DNA from: Vibrio aestivus
GTDB taxonomy: Bacteria > Pseudomonadota > Gammaproteobacteria > Enterobacterales > Vibrionaceae
Direction: 5' to 3'
DNA: 64,000 nucleotides
NCBI GenBank assembly: GCA_003263845.1
Contig: JYJN01000086.1
Span: 1 to 64,000 of the forward strand
The stretch's first letter is position 1. Every line of letters begins with the position of its first letter. The notes under the pieces were generated by a model. That model had not been told where the DNA came from and searched no databases. It saw only the letters and a program-made list of their open reading frames with translations. Made by a program: the position numbers and the translations under genes. This document shows, piece after piece, positions 28,778 to 37,767 of the stretch.

Positions 28778-29104
28778 TCACCCCAAATACACCGCGACAG
28801 CAAAAATACCAACGGGTAAACCACCGATAAGCATGTAAGCCCCAAACCACCACCAAAGTTTTTTGTAGACGGAGTATATAGAACCTATAAAAAAACCAGG
28901 AACCATTGCAATAATCCCCAAAAAATTAAGTAAACTGTTAGGTATCAAACCACTAGGCTTTAGACCATCACCAGTGTATTCAACTGTGTCATCATAGAGA
29001 ACACCATTAGGGAGCATATCAACATTAAAAACAACTCCAAACCAAAGCAAAACAAAAAAAAATAAGGGGATTAACAACAAAGAATATCGAAAAACCTTAC
29101 TCAT
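28778..29104 (-). CDS. Three-TM membrane protein, candidate immunity protein
   Basis: The 108-aa protein has three membrane segments: about 6-27 (YSLLLIPLFFFVLLWFGVVF), about 61-77 (LGIIAMVPGFFIGSI) and about 84-105 (WWWFGAYMLIGGLPVGIFAV). Its ATG overlaps the stop of the DUF3289 gene in an ATGA, so it is translated by coupling. A small membrane protein coupled directly to a candidate toxin gene fits an immunity protein (inference). I do not recognise a family. Confidence 0.6.
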   Translation of the reverse strand: MSKVFRYSLLLIPLFFFVLLWFGVVFNVDMLPNGVLYDDTVEYTGDGLKPSGLIPNSLLNFLGIIAMVPGFFIGSIYSVYKKLWWWFGAYMLIGGLPVGIFAVAVYLG

Positions 29105-30459
29105 AATTCAAAATCCATTTTTGTTATAAAAGGCTGATAACCATAACCCTTGAAGTGCTGAAGTAAATACCAAGAACGGAATCCCTCTAATTTTTCATAC
29201 CAACGATGTGGCTCACTCCATTCATGATCTATATCACGATGATCTAGACCAAAATGGTCTTGAACAGTGTACTTAAAAGTCCCACGGACTTGATTTCCTT
29301 TATATTCAAGTTGTTCAACATAGACACGCATAGACCAAATTCCATGTACAGTAAGCACATTTCCATTGTAAAGATCCGCTCCTGTTAGATCAGTAGAGAA
29401 CTGAGGTAAGTTAGCCCCTTTCCCCTTAGTGGACATATACAGACTTGAAACACTAAGAACATCATCGGGCAACCTACCATCCTGAACGTTGTCACCTAGG
29501 CATTTTTTTAGAGCTTGATGAAAACGTTGAGTTGTCTCATGCTCTTGCAATGCCCTACTTAACAATGGATTACTGTAGTAACCGCCCTCATTGCGCTCAA
29601 ATTTATCAACCATTTCAGAGAAAACAGAGCTTGTTTCAAACCCTAAAATGCTACCGACCGTAACGTTAGAGAAAACCTTCCCTAAAGATCTCATACGTTC
29701 GAAATGTTCACTTGCAGGTAAGGAAAATTGGTCTTCTAACACTGTATAGTTAGAAGCAGGATAGCCAGCTTGAGGCGCAGCGTAACTGTCTTTAAATGGC
29801 TGCATAAATCCGTAAGACTCTATTTTAAAACGATCTTCATCTCCGGAATTCATATCCGGAGCATCAAAATCATCCATTTTATTTTTAGTTTCAAAAACCA
29901 ATAACGGAAAATCACCCGCCACAGATTGCCACTGTTCTTGAACGAATTCGCGTTTACCTTCGCTGGCTTGAATTTCTTGTGAATTGGGCTGAACAGAAGC
30001 TATCTCTGCACTTCTATCTAACGGCTCATGAACAACTTCATTAGTAAACTGTTCGAAAATGCCCTTTGATACGTCACCCATTGGTTTTAACGGACGCCCA
30101 AGCGGATCAGCCGCACCATTTTCGGTAGGATTTAAACGACCACGGATCGCATCATTCTTTTTTTAAAATTCCTCGAGACCTTTTGCTTCAAGCTCAAGCT
30201 GTTCCTGCTCTTTCTTTTGGTAGAGGGAATTCTGATCCTCTGAATATGCCTTTTGTGCATCAAAAATGCTTGGATACTTTACTCTTTTGTAGACCATAGA
30301 ATTGACGATAGGATCATGCCCTAAATATTGCTGCATCGCAGTTTGGTCATAATACATATCAACGGCTTGATCGTAGGTGACATGACACTTTTCCCAAAAA
30401 GCACTACCGCGCTGTGCGAATGGATAGTTTCGACCTTTCGGTGGAGGATTCATGCTCAT
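29101..30459 (-). pseudogene. DUF3289 (YPO3983-type) protein, candidate type VI effector, with in-frame TAA near codon 99
   Basis: The reading frame from ATG 30459 is continuous to 29101 in one phase except for a TAA at 30163-30165, which lies in a T4-A7 run. After it the same frame reads KKNDAIRGRLNPTENGAADP and reaches ATG 30081, from which a 326-aa product could still be made. The C-terminal 110 residues have the DUF3289 pattern: LTVHGIWSMRVYVEQL, FKYTVQDHFGLDHRDI and GYGYQPFITKM. The family is found near type VI secretion genes in some bacteria and is suspected to be an effector. The N-terminal 98 residues (MSMNPPPKGRNYPFAQRGSA) may be a loading domain. No VgrG or PAAR gene is in the window. 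Confidence 0.65.
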
Positions 30460-30965
30460 GATTTACTCACATTGTAAATAGTGAGCATAAAATCATAGCG
30501 ATTTTTCTTGGCGCATAATATAGGCAATCTGTTAAATAGGTAAATTCACTATCAAAAACAACATTTAGAAGTCTATCGAGAGTACCTAGCGAAGATTTTG
30601 AACACTTGAATAACGCAACATGCTTACAGAGCGGTTCTATGGGCAAAAATCAACGAGCTGATTTGAGCTAAGAACGGTACCATGACTAACATTTTCGTTC
30701 TATGTAAGTTTTTGGGTCAGATTAATTATATTTGTTCAAAATTTATGTGACCGAAAACGTAGGCTTTTTGGCGAAACTAACAATGGGGCATTTTCGTGTT
30801 TCATGCCCCCGTCAGTTAACCTCTCAACAGAAGTCAGTTAGTGCTATTGCCCTGACATAACCATATTCAATTAGAAAATGTATCTTGAAACCTTAAACTC
30901 TTGTTAGTTGCCCAGCTCAAAGGCTAGTGCTAACATTTGTACACACACCAACAAAGGAATACATC
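30460..30965. other. Intergenic region between DUF3289 and toxin-antitoxin genes
   Basis: These 506 bases hold the divergent promoters of the DUF3289 gene (-) and the antitoxin gene (+). The segment GTTAGTTGCCCAGC... to GTGCTAACA near 30903-30937 is an imperfect inverted repeat, but it does not match attC consensus. No other gene or element was recognised. Confidence 0.5.
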
Positions 30966-31250
30966 ATGGACACTAGAATTCAATTTCGTGTTGATGAAGA
31001 AACAAAACGCCTAGCTCAACAAATGGCTGAGAGCCAAGGTCGCACTCTGAGTGACGCTTGCCGTGAACTAGCTGAGCAACTCGCTGAGCAACAAAGAAAA
31101 ACATTATCTCACGATGCATGGCTAACTGAGCAAGTAAACCTAGCGTTTGAGAAGTTTGACTCAGGGAAATCCGTTTTCCTTGAGCACCAAACAGCTAAAT
31201 CTCAAATGGAAGAGCGCAAAGCCAGAATCCGTAACCGAGGTAAGCAATGA
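30966..31250 (+). CDS. RelB/DinJ-type antitoxin
   Basis: The 94-aa protein starts at ATG 30966 behind AAGGAA. An N-terminal ribbon-helix-helix segment (TRIQFRVDEETKRLAQQMAE, then GRTLSDACRELAEQLAEQ) is typical of RelB/DinJ antitoxins. A C-terminal basic tail (MEERKARIRNRGKQ) would wrap the toxin. Its stop overlaps the start of the next gene (ATGA), as expected for a coupled antitoxin-toxin operon. These proteins usually repress their own promoter. Confidence 0.8.
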   Translation: MDTRIQFRVDEETKRLAQQMAESQGRTLSDACRELAEQLAEQQRKTLSHDAWLTEQVNLAFEKFDSGKSVFLEHQTAKSQMEERKARIRNRGKQ

Positions 31251-31524
31251 TATTATGGGAAGAAGGGTCACTTAATGATCGTGAAAAGATCTTTGAGTTT
31301 CTTTATGACTTCAACCTGATGCGGCAGAGAAAACTGACAACCTCTTTGAAGCAAAAGTAGAAAACTTGCTAGAGCAGCCACTTATGGGTGTGCAGCGAGA
31401 CGGCATTCGCGGGCGATTACTTATAGTTCCTGAGATTTCGATGATCGTCTCCTATTGGATCGAAGGCGACATTATCCGAATCATGCGCGTTCTCCACCAG
31501 AAACAAAAATTTCCTATGGATTGA
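31247..31524 (+). pseudogene. RelE/ParE-superfamily toxin, frameshifted
   Basis: The frame opens with MILWEEGSLNDREKIFEFLY at ATG 31247, overlapping the antitoxin stop. It derails after DFN. Adding one C at AACCTG (near 31315) gives DFNPDAAEKTDNLFEAKVEN and continues to a stop at 31522. The restored protein is about 92 aa and ends IVSYWIEGDIIRIMRVLHQK, a RelE/ParE-type pattern (ribosome-dependent mRNA cleavage or gyrase targeting in characterised members). If the break is real the toxin is dead and only the antitoxin remains. Confidence 0.8.
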
Positions 31525-31612
31525 TTGCTTCCTTCCTCTTGGGAGCTAACACTTATTAGACAGAAAAATTCTGCTTTTGGTTTCCGTTTATATTGCACGT
31601 TATTTAGATAAA

Positions 31613-32289
31613 TCAAGAAAATCTAATCGTGTAAGCACTGCTTGGAACGCCACGTTCAACAGGGTTCCATATTTCGTTTTGATAAATAGCGTAGTGATCA
31701 AAGGCACATGGGTACCCTTTAGCAGTTCTGATATCAACTCGATCCATCAGTTGGAAATGTAGGTGAGGTGCCGTGGAGTTTCCTGAATGCCCAAGTCTGG
31801 CAACAATTTCCCCACGACAAACAGAATCGCCAACTCTATGCTTGATTGAACCAAATTGGGTATGGGCTATCAGAGCGCAGCACTGCTTTCCCTCAATAAT
31901 TAGGTAATTGCCTGTGAGGGTTTCCACTTTACCTTTCTGGTAAGAGAAAAAAACGCCATTGAAAAGAGCTATACCAACATCACGGATAAAATGCAGTCTA
32001 TTACGCTCTTTAACCGAAGTTATGACTTCGCGTACTATGCCATCAAATGGAGCATATATTGGCTCTCCCCAGCTGTAAGAGTGACTCAAAGTCACATAGC
32101 CGAGCCAGTACTTCCAACGAGGCTGGTTATGCCAACTAACATTTCCATTTTCGTTAGTTTTAAGCCTGTAGAAATCGTAAGCGTAGGTCATTCCCCAATC
32201 ATTGGTGCCATGCTAGGTACCTGATCACCGGGACAATTTAATGCATTCCAATCACCACGTAATGGTGGAGAGACTACTATTGGTTCCAT
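31613..32289 (-). pseudogene. M23-family metallopeptidase (LytM-type), frameshifted near the N-terminus
   Basis: The frame from 32191 holds the peptidase core: LIAHTQFGSIKHRVGDSV and GHSGNSTAPHLHFQLM with the zinc-binding HxH. Upstream, the frame from ATG 32289 reads MEPIVVSPPLRGDWNALNCP. Restoring one C at AGCATGG (near 32212) joins the two as VPSHGTNDWGMTYAYDFYRL and supplies the HxxxD zinc motif (HGTND), which the shorter frame lacks. That strongly supports the restored reading. No signal peptide is visible. The family cuts peptidoglycan cross-bridges or similar peptides. The restored length is about 225 aa. Confidence 0.8.
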
Positions 32290-32487
32290 CCTAATTCCCG
32301 TCAATAAGGTGGTAGTTGCATATTTGGAGATACAATACAGGCATGAAGAAAACTAAGTCAAGTTTGGCTCTACCGGTGAGAAGGTTTAACTAGTGCTAAC
32401 ACGAAAGGGGCAGAAGTGTTTTTGACTTTCTGCCCAACTGAAATAGCTAGTGCTTGAAACTGAGTGAATTGAAACTAAATTCCCAGA

Positions 32488-33495
32488 TTATGCCGGTTGC
32501 AACTGCGAGACTGAATCGCGTCTAACCAGTGTTGGAGAGAAGCAGATAGCTTGTTCTGAATGGTTATCTCCGCGAGCTAATGTTAATGCCAGTTCAGCGG
32601 CTTTTTGTGCCATCAGTTCGATAGGGTAGCGCACTGTGGTTAGGCGTGGGTAAACATACTTAGCGATAATTCCGTCATCAAAGCCGATGATAGACAGTTT
32701 GTTCGGTGCTTGAATTCCGTTCTCTTGCGCAATAGAAAGTGCGCCCGCTGCCATGTAGTCGTTGTAAGCAACCACGGCGCTCATGTCGATGGACTTGGCA
32801 AGCAAGTTTGTCATAGCCGCTTCACCACCATCGCTACTTGGTGTGCCATACTCAATGTAGCTCTTAGATAGCTCTATATCGTGGGCTTTCAATGCAGCCA
32901 AGTAGCCTTCTACGCGTTCGCAAGCATCGTCGATTTGGTGGTCAGAGGCAATACATGCAATCTTTCGGTGGCCATTATTGATTAAAAACTCGGTGGCTAG
33001 GTAAGCGCCACGGAAATTATCAAGCGAGATGCAGCGCTCTTCCAGTTCTGGAATATGACGGTTGATGACCACCAGCCCCTTCACTTCTTTAGCGTATTCA
33101 ATCAGCTCACTGTCTGGTAGGGCTTTTGAATGAATGACTAGGGCTTCACAACGGCTATTAATCAGCAATTCAATGGCTCTACGCTCATCATCGATATTGT
33201 GGTAACCGTTGCCAATAAGAATATGCTTGTTGTTGTCGTGAGCGATTTTATCGATCGCTTTAACCATGGTGCCGAAAAATGGGTCGGATACATCACTCAC
33301 CAACACACCTACGGTGTTCGTGCTTTGGCTCACCAATGCTCGGGCCGCTGCATTTGGTCGGTAGCCCAGCTTTTTCATCGCCTTGGAAACAACGTCTATC
33401 GACGACTGACTAGCTTTTGGGGATTTGTTGATGACTCTCGAGACGGTTGCGACAGAAACGCCCGCTTCACGAGCTACATCCTTGATAGTTGCCAT
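32488..33495 (-). CDS. galR: LacI-family repressor, GalR/GalS-like
   Basis: The 335-aa protein starts MATIKDVAREAGVSVATVSR, the LacI HTH, and continues with SPKASQSSIDVVSKAMKKLG and YRPNAAARALV. The periplasmic-binding-like domain has VGVLVSDVSDPFFGTMVKAI, ILIGNGYHNIDDERRAIELL and SIIGFDDGIIAKYVYPRLTT. These segments line up closely with E. coli GalR/GalS along the whole length. It would repress galactose or related sugar genes until a sugar binds. No gal genes are in this window, so its targets are elsewhere or it is a paralogue. Confidence 0.88.
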   Translation of the reverse strand: MATIKDVAREAGVSVATVSRVINKSPKASQSSIDVVSKAMKKLGYRPNAAARALVSQSTNTVGVLVSDVSDPFFGTMVKAIDKIAHDNNKHILIGNGYHNIDDERRAIELLINSRCEALVIHSKALPDSELIEYAKEVKGLVVINRHIPELEERCISLDNFRGAYLATEFLINNGHRKIACIASDHQIDDACERVEGYLAALKAHDIELSKSYIEYGTPSSDGGEAAMTNLLAKSIDMSAVVAYNDYMAAGALSIAQENGIQAPNKLSIIGFDDGIIAKYVYPRLTTVRYPIELMAQKAAELALTLARGDNHSEQAICFSPTLVRRDSVSQLQPA

Positions 33496-33545
33496 AGAGA
33501 CCTCTTAAATTAACTAGAAGTATTAAACACTTCTTGAGACTATAT

Positions 33546-33561
33546 GGCAAACATTTACACT
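33546..33561. promoter_or_regulatory. Possible GalR-type operator upstream of galR
   Basis: GGCAAACATTTACACT at 33546 partly matches the GalR consensus GTGTAANCGNTTACAC, mainly in its right half. It lies 51 bases upstream of the galR start, which would suit self-repression. The GTGTAAACG at about 33611 is a further half-site. The match is imperfect. Confidence 0.3.
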
Positions 33562-33689
33562 ACAGTTATAGAAATAAATATTAGTTACTTATAAATCAGG
33601 TTCTTATGTTGTGTAAACGTATGTACATTTTGTCGTTTTTACAAGGCAGACTCACCCCTTTTAGGGAAACGTGTACCTGCTTTGTATTG

Positions 33690-34490
33690 TCAATGACTAA
33701 GCAAATCCTCAAGAGTACTAACGACTTCCGCAACCTTCGCTTCATCCAATGCATCAGAGTGTGGATCGCTTAGGACACCCGCGTCGTTATCAAAGTAGTC
33801 GCCGTGATTGTTAGCGAACTCATCAGACAGAGATAGTCGTACTAAAATGTCAGCACCAATAGAGAGATCATTGCCTGACATGCCATAGGCTTCTTTCACC
33901 ATTTTGCTGCCCAAAAACGAAGCAGGGTTGACGGACATGATTAATGGGCCAGTCCCTTTAAGTTCAAGACCTAGCTGGCGCGACCACATGGTGATGGCCA
34001 GCTTACTTTGTGCATAGGCTTGGCCATCATCTAGCCACTGATTTCCTTTCAATGCTTCAATAGACACAGGGGCTTGCGCAGCAGACGAAAGATTTATGAC
34101 ACGGGAACCAGTATCCATGACTTCTAGGAGGGCTTTGGTTAACAGGTAAGGCGCTAATGTGTTGACAACAAAACGAATATCGAGGCCGTCATCAGTACGT
34201 GCATTAGGTACACGGAAAACCCCTGCATTGTTGATTACAACATCAAGGCGAGGGTGTTTGTTCTTTACTGCATCTGCCATGGCTCTAACTTGGGATAGGT
34301 CAGATATGTCCGCTAAGTAAGTGTCAATATTGGCATTGATGTTAACTTCTTTTAAACGAGCCACGGTGTCATCGAGTTTTTGCTGATTACGACCATGAAT
34401 GAGCAAGGTATGGCCTTGTTGGACTAGCTCGGTAGCAGTAACAAAGCCGATGCCGTCAGTGGCACCAGTCAGTAGAATCGTCTTGCTCAT
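33690..34490 (-). CDS. Short-chain dehydrogenase/reductase (SDR)
   Basis: I place the start at ATG 34490 (MSKTILLTGATDGIGFVTAT), behind GAGAGGA; the upstream in-frame ATG would overlap that site. The protein has the Rossmann motif TGATDGIG, NNAG (VVINNAGVF), the catalytic Ser in NLSSAAQA and the YxxxK motif in YAQSKLA. The C-terminus holds HGDYFDNDAG. The length is about 266 aa, normal for SDRs. The likely role is NAD(P)-dependent oxidation or reduction of a carbonyl, with unknown substrate. It follows and is on the same strand as the LysR gene at 34623. Confidence 0.88.
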   Translation of the reverse strand: MSKTILLTGATDGIGFVTATELVQQGHTLLIHGRNQQKLDDTVARLKEVNINANIDTYLADISDLSQVRAMADAVKNKHPRLDVVINNAGVFRVPNARTDDGLDIRFVVNTLAPYLLTKALLEVMDTGSRVINLSSAAQAPVSIEALKGNQWLDDGQAYAQSKLAITMWSRQLGLELKGTGPLIMSVNPASFLGSKMVKEAYGMSGNDLSIGADILVRLSLSDEFANNHGDYFDNDAGVLSDPHSDALDEAKVAEVVSTLEDLLSH

Positions 34491-34622
34491 TATCATTCCT
34501 CTCATTCATCAGCTCTTTCAGCGAGTGAATAGCATATACATTTAATTAATCGAAGATAATACGGCTTATTCGACAAATAGTTTTTCTATATCGTTGATAA
34601 TCAAACCCTCGCCATCAATGCA

Positions 34623-35543
34623 TCATTGATGAACAAGGCTTCCGCCACCTTTTTTCTTTAACCACAATATTGTTTGGCTCGCCTTGTTCTTGTCGTGGTA
34701 GTAGGCGTTGATGTCCGTATTCAGAGGTGTATCGCCAAAATAGATATCCAACGATCTTAGACCAGAATCGGTATCTAAGCTTAAATAGCGAGAGCCAAGG
34801 AACACCATATCGGTACTTTTTGTGATATCGATAACTGCCGACGGTAATTCTGAGCGAAAGCCCACCTTTGCTTCGTGACCGTGTATGTGGAGCAGTTTTT
34901 CAGCAACAGACTGTTTGTAGTTCCAATCTGCAGAGATTAACGTAGAGAATTCGAATAAGTGCCCATCTTCTACTCTGACAGAGGATTCTTTAAAGGGGTG
35001 ACCTTCCCTTACATAGGCTTTAAATGTGTCTTGGCCAATCGTTTTGTGCAGAAGCTCTTTGGGTAGATGATCGATCGTGTAATTGAGGCCAAGTTGAATT
35101 TTGCCGTTTACAATATCTTTCACTGCGGACTTGCCCCAATTGAGAAACTGGATTTGGGCGTTTGGTGCCTCTTCTCTAATTAAAGTAAACAGGCGTTGAG
35201 CAATGCCTTTGAGTAAAAAAGGCGACACGGCGATACGCAGCGTTCGATCAATTTCACTTGGATCAAATCCGCCGGAGTAGTTCACCACATGAGCAAGATC
35301 GGTCATTACAGGCTCTAGAGATTCGGCAAGCTCCTCTGCCAATTCAGTGGCCTTCAAGCCATGATAGGTTTTAACAAACAGCTCATCGTCGAAGGAGTCT
35401 CTGAGGCGTTGTAGCGCCTTACTGACTGCGGGTTGAGAGATGAACAGGCGCTCCGCTGCCTTTCGCATGTTTCGCTCTTGGTTTAGCACTAAGAAGGTAC
35501 GTAGCAAGTTTAGATCTAACTTTGAAAAAAGGTCTTTTGCCAT
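34623..35543 (-). CDS. LysR-family transcriptional regulator
   Basis: The 306-aa protein begins DLFSKLDLNLLRTFLVLNQE and has the HTH MRKAAERLFISQPAVSKALQ at about 26-45, with RLRDSFDDELFVKTYHGLKA after it. The substrate-binding domain starts near TLRIAVSPFLLKGIAQRLFT. The start pattern is the NodD-like subgroup. It is followed by the SDR gene in the same direction with about 130 bases between, so SDR is a candidate target. Inducer unknown. Confidence 0.88.
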   Translation of the reverse strand: MAKDLFSKLDLNLLRTFLVLNQERNMRKAAERLFISQPAVSKALQRLRDSFDDELFVKTYHGLKATELAEELAESLEPVMTDLAHVVNYSGGFDPSEIDRTLRIAVSPFLLKGIAQRLFTLIREEAPNAQIQFLNWGKSAVKDIVNGKIQLGLNYTIDHLPKELLHKTIGQDTFKAYVREGHPFKESSVRVEDGHLFEFSTLISADWNYKQSVAEKLLHIHGHEAKVGFRSELPSAVIDITKSTDMVFLGSRYLSLDTDSGLRSLDIYFGDTPLNTDINAYYHDKNKASQTILWLKKKGGGSLVHQ

Positions 35544-35701
35544 TTACTTGTGTCCATTGATTTGAAAGTAAAAGCTAGCAAGGAGTATAAAGGCTTGATG
35601 ATAAAAGAATCTATCTCAATCTTTATGGTTTATGACATTAAGCCTGAATATGAGACGTAGGCTAGGCCTTATGTGAATAGCCCTGAGGTCTAAATTCTCA
35701 C

Positions 35702-35794
35702 CTACAGGTACACATAAAATGGCAAACCAAACCCTACAAAAAGAGAACCGAAGATAGTTAAGCGAAATAGGGTATTCATAATACGAGTAAACAT
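35702..35794 (-). CDS. Tiny single-TM protein downstream of chaA
   Basis: The 30-aa frame (MFTRIMNTLFRLTIFGSLFV followed by GFGLPFYVYL) starts at ATG 35794 with AAGGA seven bases upstream. It is one hydrophobic helix with a basic N-terminus, typical of small membrane proteins. It lies 105 bases beyond the chaA stop on the same strand. Function unknown. Confidence 0.45.
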   Translation of the reverse strand: MFTRIMNTLFRLTIFGSLFVGFGLPFYVYL

Positions 35795-35899
35795 AGGAGG
35801 TTCCTTAAGAGCTGTGTATTCAAAGATTGATATTGCTTGTTAAAGGGGTGACATCCGTGTCTATTACTGTCCTTGGACCAATTTTGTTTAGGTTAAGGT

Positions 35900-36985
35900 T
35901 TAATCAAACATCAGTAATATGTAGGCCATAAAGAGAACCAGATGTGTTACGCCATTAAGTGGGTTCGTTCGCCCGCTGCTAAAGGTAACCATTGATACTA
36001 GAATCGTTGCCGCTAGAAGCACCATGTCTGCAGTTCCTAATCCCAGAATCACCGTTTCGTTCATGTACAGCCCTATCAGAAGTACTGCAGGCACTGTCAA
36101 GGAAATCGTAGCCAACACCGAACCGTAGAACAGGTTCATTGCACGCTGAAGCTGGTTGTTTAACGCCGCTTTAATCGCTCCAACGCCTTCTGGCGACAGA
36201 ATGATGAGAGCAACAATCAAACCGCCTAGTGCCGACGGTGCACCGAGGGTACTGATGCTACTGTCGATAGGGATGGCGATGCTTTTTGCGAGTCCAATGA
36301 CCACTGCCAGATTTAATACTAGGAACACTCCGTGGTAGCAGTTTGAGCGCGTTTCGTGGTGCTCTTCTTCTTCATCGCAAGCATCGTTAATAAAGTAGTC
36401 GGTGTGGCTTTTAGTCTGCACAAACAAGAACACGCTATAGAGAAGTATCGAGCTTGCAATCAAAGTAAACATCATAATGCCTGACATACCGCCTGACGCA
36501 TCTTGTGAAACAAAGTTCGGCAATACTAAGCAGATCGTGACTACAGGAATGATTGCAGCAATATAAGCTTTCAATCCGTGCACATTGTATGGCTGAGAGT
36601 GATACTTCAACCCACCTATTAGTAACGTAACACCCACAAGGCCATTCATTACTCCCATGACTACCGCAAACATGGTGTCTCGTGCCATGACAGGGTTTTC
36701 AGAGCCCGTAAGCATAACCGATGAAATCATTGCCACTTCAAGCAACACCACCGATAAGGTGAGTATTAAAGTTCCGTAGGGTTCACCCAATCGGTGGGCT
36801 AGCGCATCGGCGTGTTTAACCACCGCAAAAATCATGACTATTGTGACAACTAACAGAAACAGAGTTGCGAGTATGCCGATGGGGGCGGTGAGCGCATGGG
36901 TAAGGAGTGCGTTACCTTTAAATAAGAAAGTGAATACGGTGATAACGCCTAAAGCGAGTATCTGGATGTCTTTAGAGATTTTCAT
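35900..36985 (-). CDS. chaA: Ca2+/H+ (Na+/K+/H+) antiporter ChaA
   Basis: The protein has about eleven membrane segments and the CaCA alpha-repeat signatures: GEPYGTLILTLSVVLLEVAM at about 68-87 and ILSPEGVGAIKAALNNQLQR in the second half. It includes the acidic cytoplasmic loop DACDEEEEHHETRS between the two halves. This matches ChaA, which exports Ca2+, Na+ or K+ in exchange for protons at alkaline pH. I place the start at ATG 36985 behind GAGGAA; the upstream TTG overlaps that site. It lies 63 bases downstream of dedA on the same strand, so the two may be cotranscribed. Confidence 0.92.
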   Translation of the reverse strand: MKISKDIQILALGVITVFTFLFKGNALLTHALTAPIGILATLFLLVVTIVMIFAVVKHADALAHRLGEPYGTLILTLSVVLLEVAMISSVMLTGSENPVMARDTMFAVVMGVMNGLVGVTLLIGGLKYHSQPYNVHGLKAYIAAIIPVVTICLVLPNFVSQDASGGMSGIMMFTLIASSILLYSVFLFVQTKSHTDYFINDACDEEEEHHETRSNCYHGVFLVLNLAVVIGLAKSIAIPIDSSISTLGAPSALGGLIVALIILSPEGVGAIKAALNNQLQRAMNLFYGSVLATISLTVPAVLLIGLYMNETVILGLGTADMVLLAATILVSMVTFSSGRTNPLNGVTHLVLFMAYILLMFD

Positions 36986-37048
36986 CATTTTCCTCAAAGT
37001 GACTTTTCTACAAAGTGGCTTTTAAAAATGACAAAGGTATGGAGACCT

Positions 37049-37671
37049 TTACCGTCGGTTGATATAGCGGAGGATGATGCCAAACATTGCAATAAGCATG
37101 AGCGTAAGGCTTAGTCCGATCAGTCCCTTGATAAGTATTGCTTGGTAGCTTTCAAGTACAGGGTTGAGCATCGTCAACTTGCCAACTAGGAGTAGCGTTG
37201 CCATCCATAGTAGGGTGCTTGATAAGTTCGAAAAAAACATTTTGGTTGCACTTAGTTTGTTTACACCCATCAACATAGGGTGAGAACACGTACAAACGGT
37301 ATAAATCGAGATACAAACAGAGATAAAAAGCCGTATTTCAACAGCAGCCCCTTGGCTCTATCTAACGATCCCTCAGGAAGAATGGCTTCTAGGTGATCGT
37401 GAAAACGGGTGCCTCGTAAGTATCGGCCTTGCCAGTAGGCAATTAATCCGCCAATGCTAGCCGCTGATCCAAGATACAACATAGTCTCAGCGACAGGCAG
37501 AACGCCAAGCGCAAGCATTCCACCTGCGAAGATAACCAAACTGTCCCCTGGTAGAGGAAGAAATACAAATGCCGACTCTAGAAATAGGATAACGGTTAAG
37601 ATGATTAGTAAGTATTTTGAGCTTTGGATGGCGTCAAAATCGCCGCTAATCAGTGTGGTTAAAAAGTCCAC
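37049..37671 (-). pseudogene. DedA-family membrane protein, frameshifted
   Basis: Translation starts at GTG 37671 behind GGGAGAG. The first frame (FLTTLISGDFDAIQSSKYLL) has the DedA signatures FLESAFVFLPLPGDSLVIFA and LLLKYGFLSLFVSRFIPFVR. It derails after FVRVLT. One C restored in the run near 37278 gives FVRVLTPMLMGVNKLSATKM and continues to INRR at 37049. The restored length is about 207 aa. DedA proteins are inner-membrane transporter-like proteins that flip undecaprenyl phosphate or lipids and affect envelope and proton balance. It sits between a tiny membrane protein and chaA. Confidence 0.87.
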
Positions 37672-37686
37672 TGAGTTTCTCTCCCG

Positions 37687-37767
37687 TTAGAAAAATCCGC
37701 CTACGGCTAAACCTGCTAGAAAAATGATAACTAAGTAAACAAAGGCTAAAACTTTTGAAATATTCAT
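37687..37767 (-). CDS. Tiny single-TM protein upstream of dedA
   Basis: The 26-aa frame (MNISKVLAFVYLVIIFLAGL followed by AVGGFF) starts at ATG 37767 behind GGAGA and ends 15 bases before the dedA start, whose ribosome site lies in the gap. It is almost entirely one membrane helix. The good ribosome site and the tight spacing argue that it is real and cotranscribed with dedA. Function unknown. Confidence 0.5.
   Translation of the reverse strand: MNISKVLAFVYLVIIFLAGLAVGGFF

Noticed and set aside
30903..32400. Integron cassette array around the toxin-antitoxin genes (repeated GCTAACA motifs near 30930, 31541 and 32390)
   Set aside because: The short motifs do not form the paired core sites of attC, and no integrase or consistent cassette structure is present.
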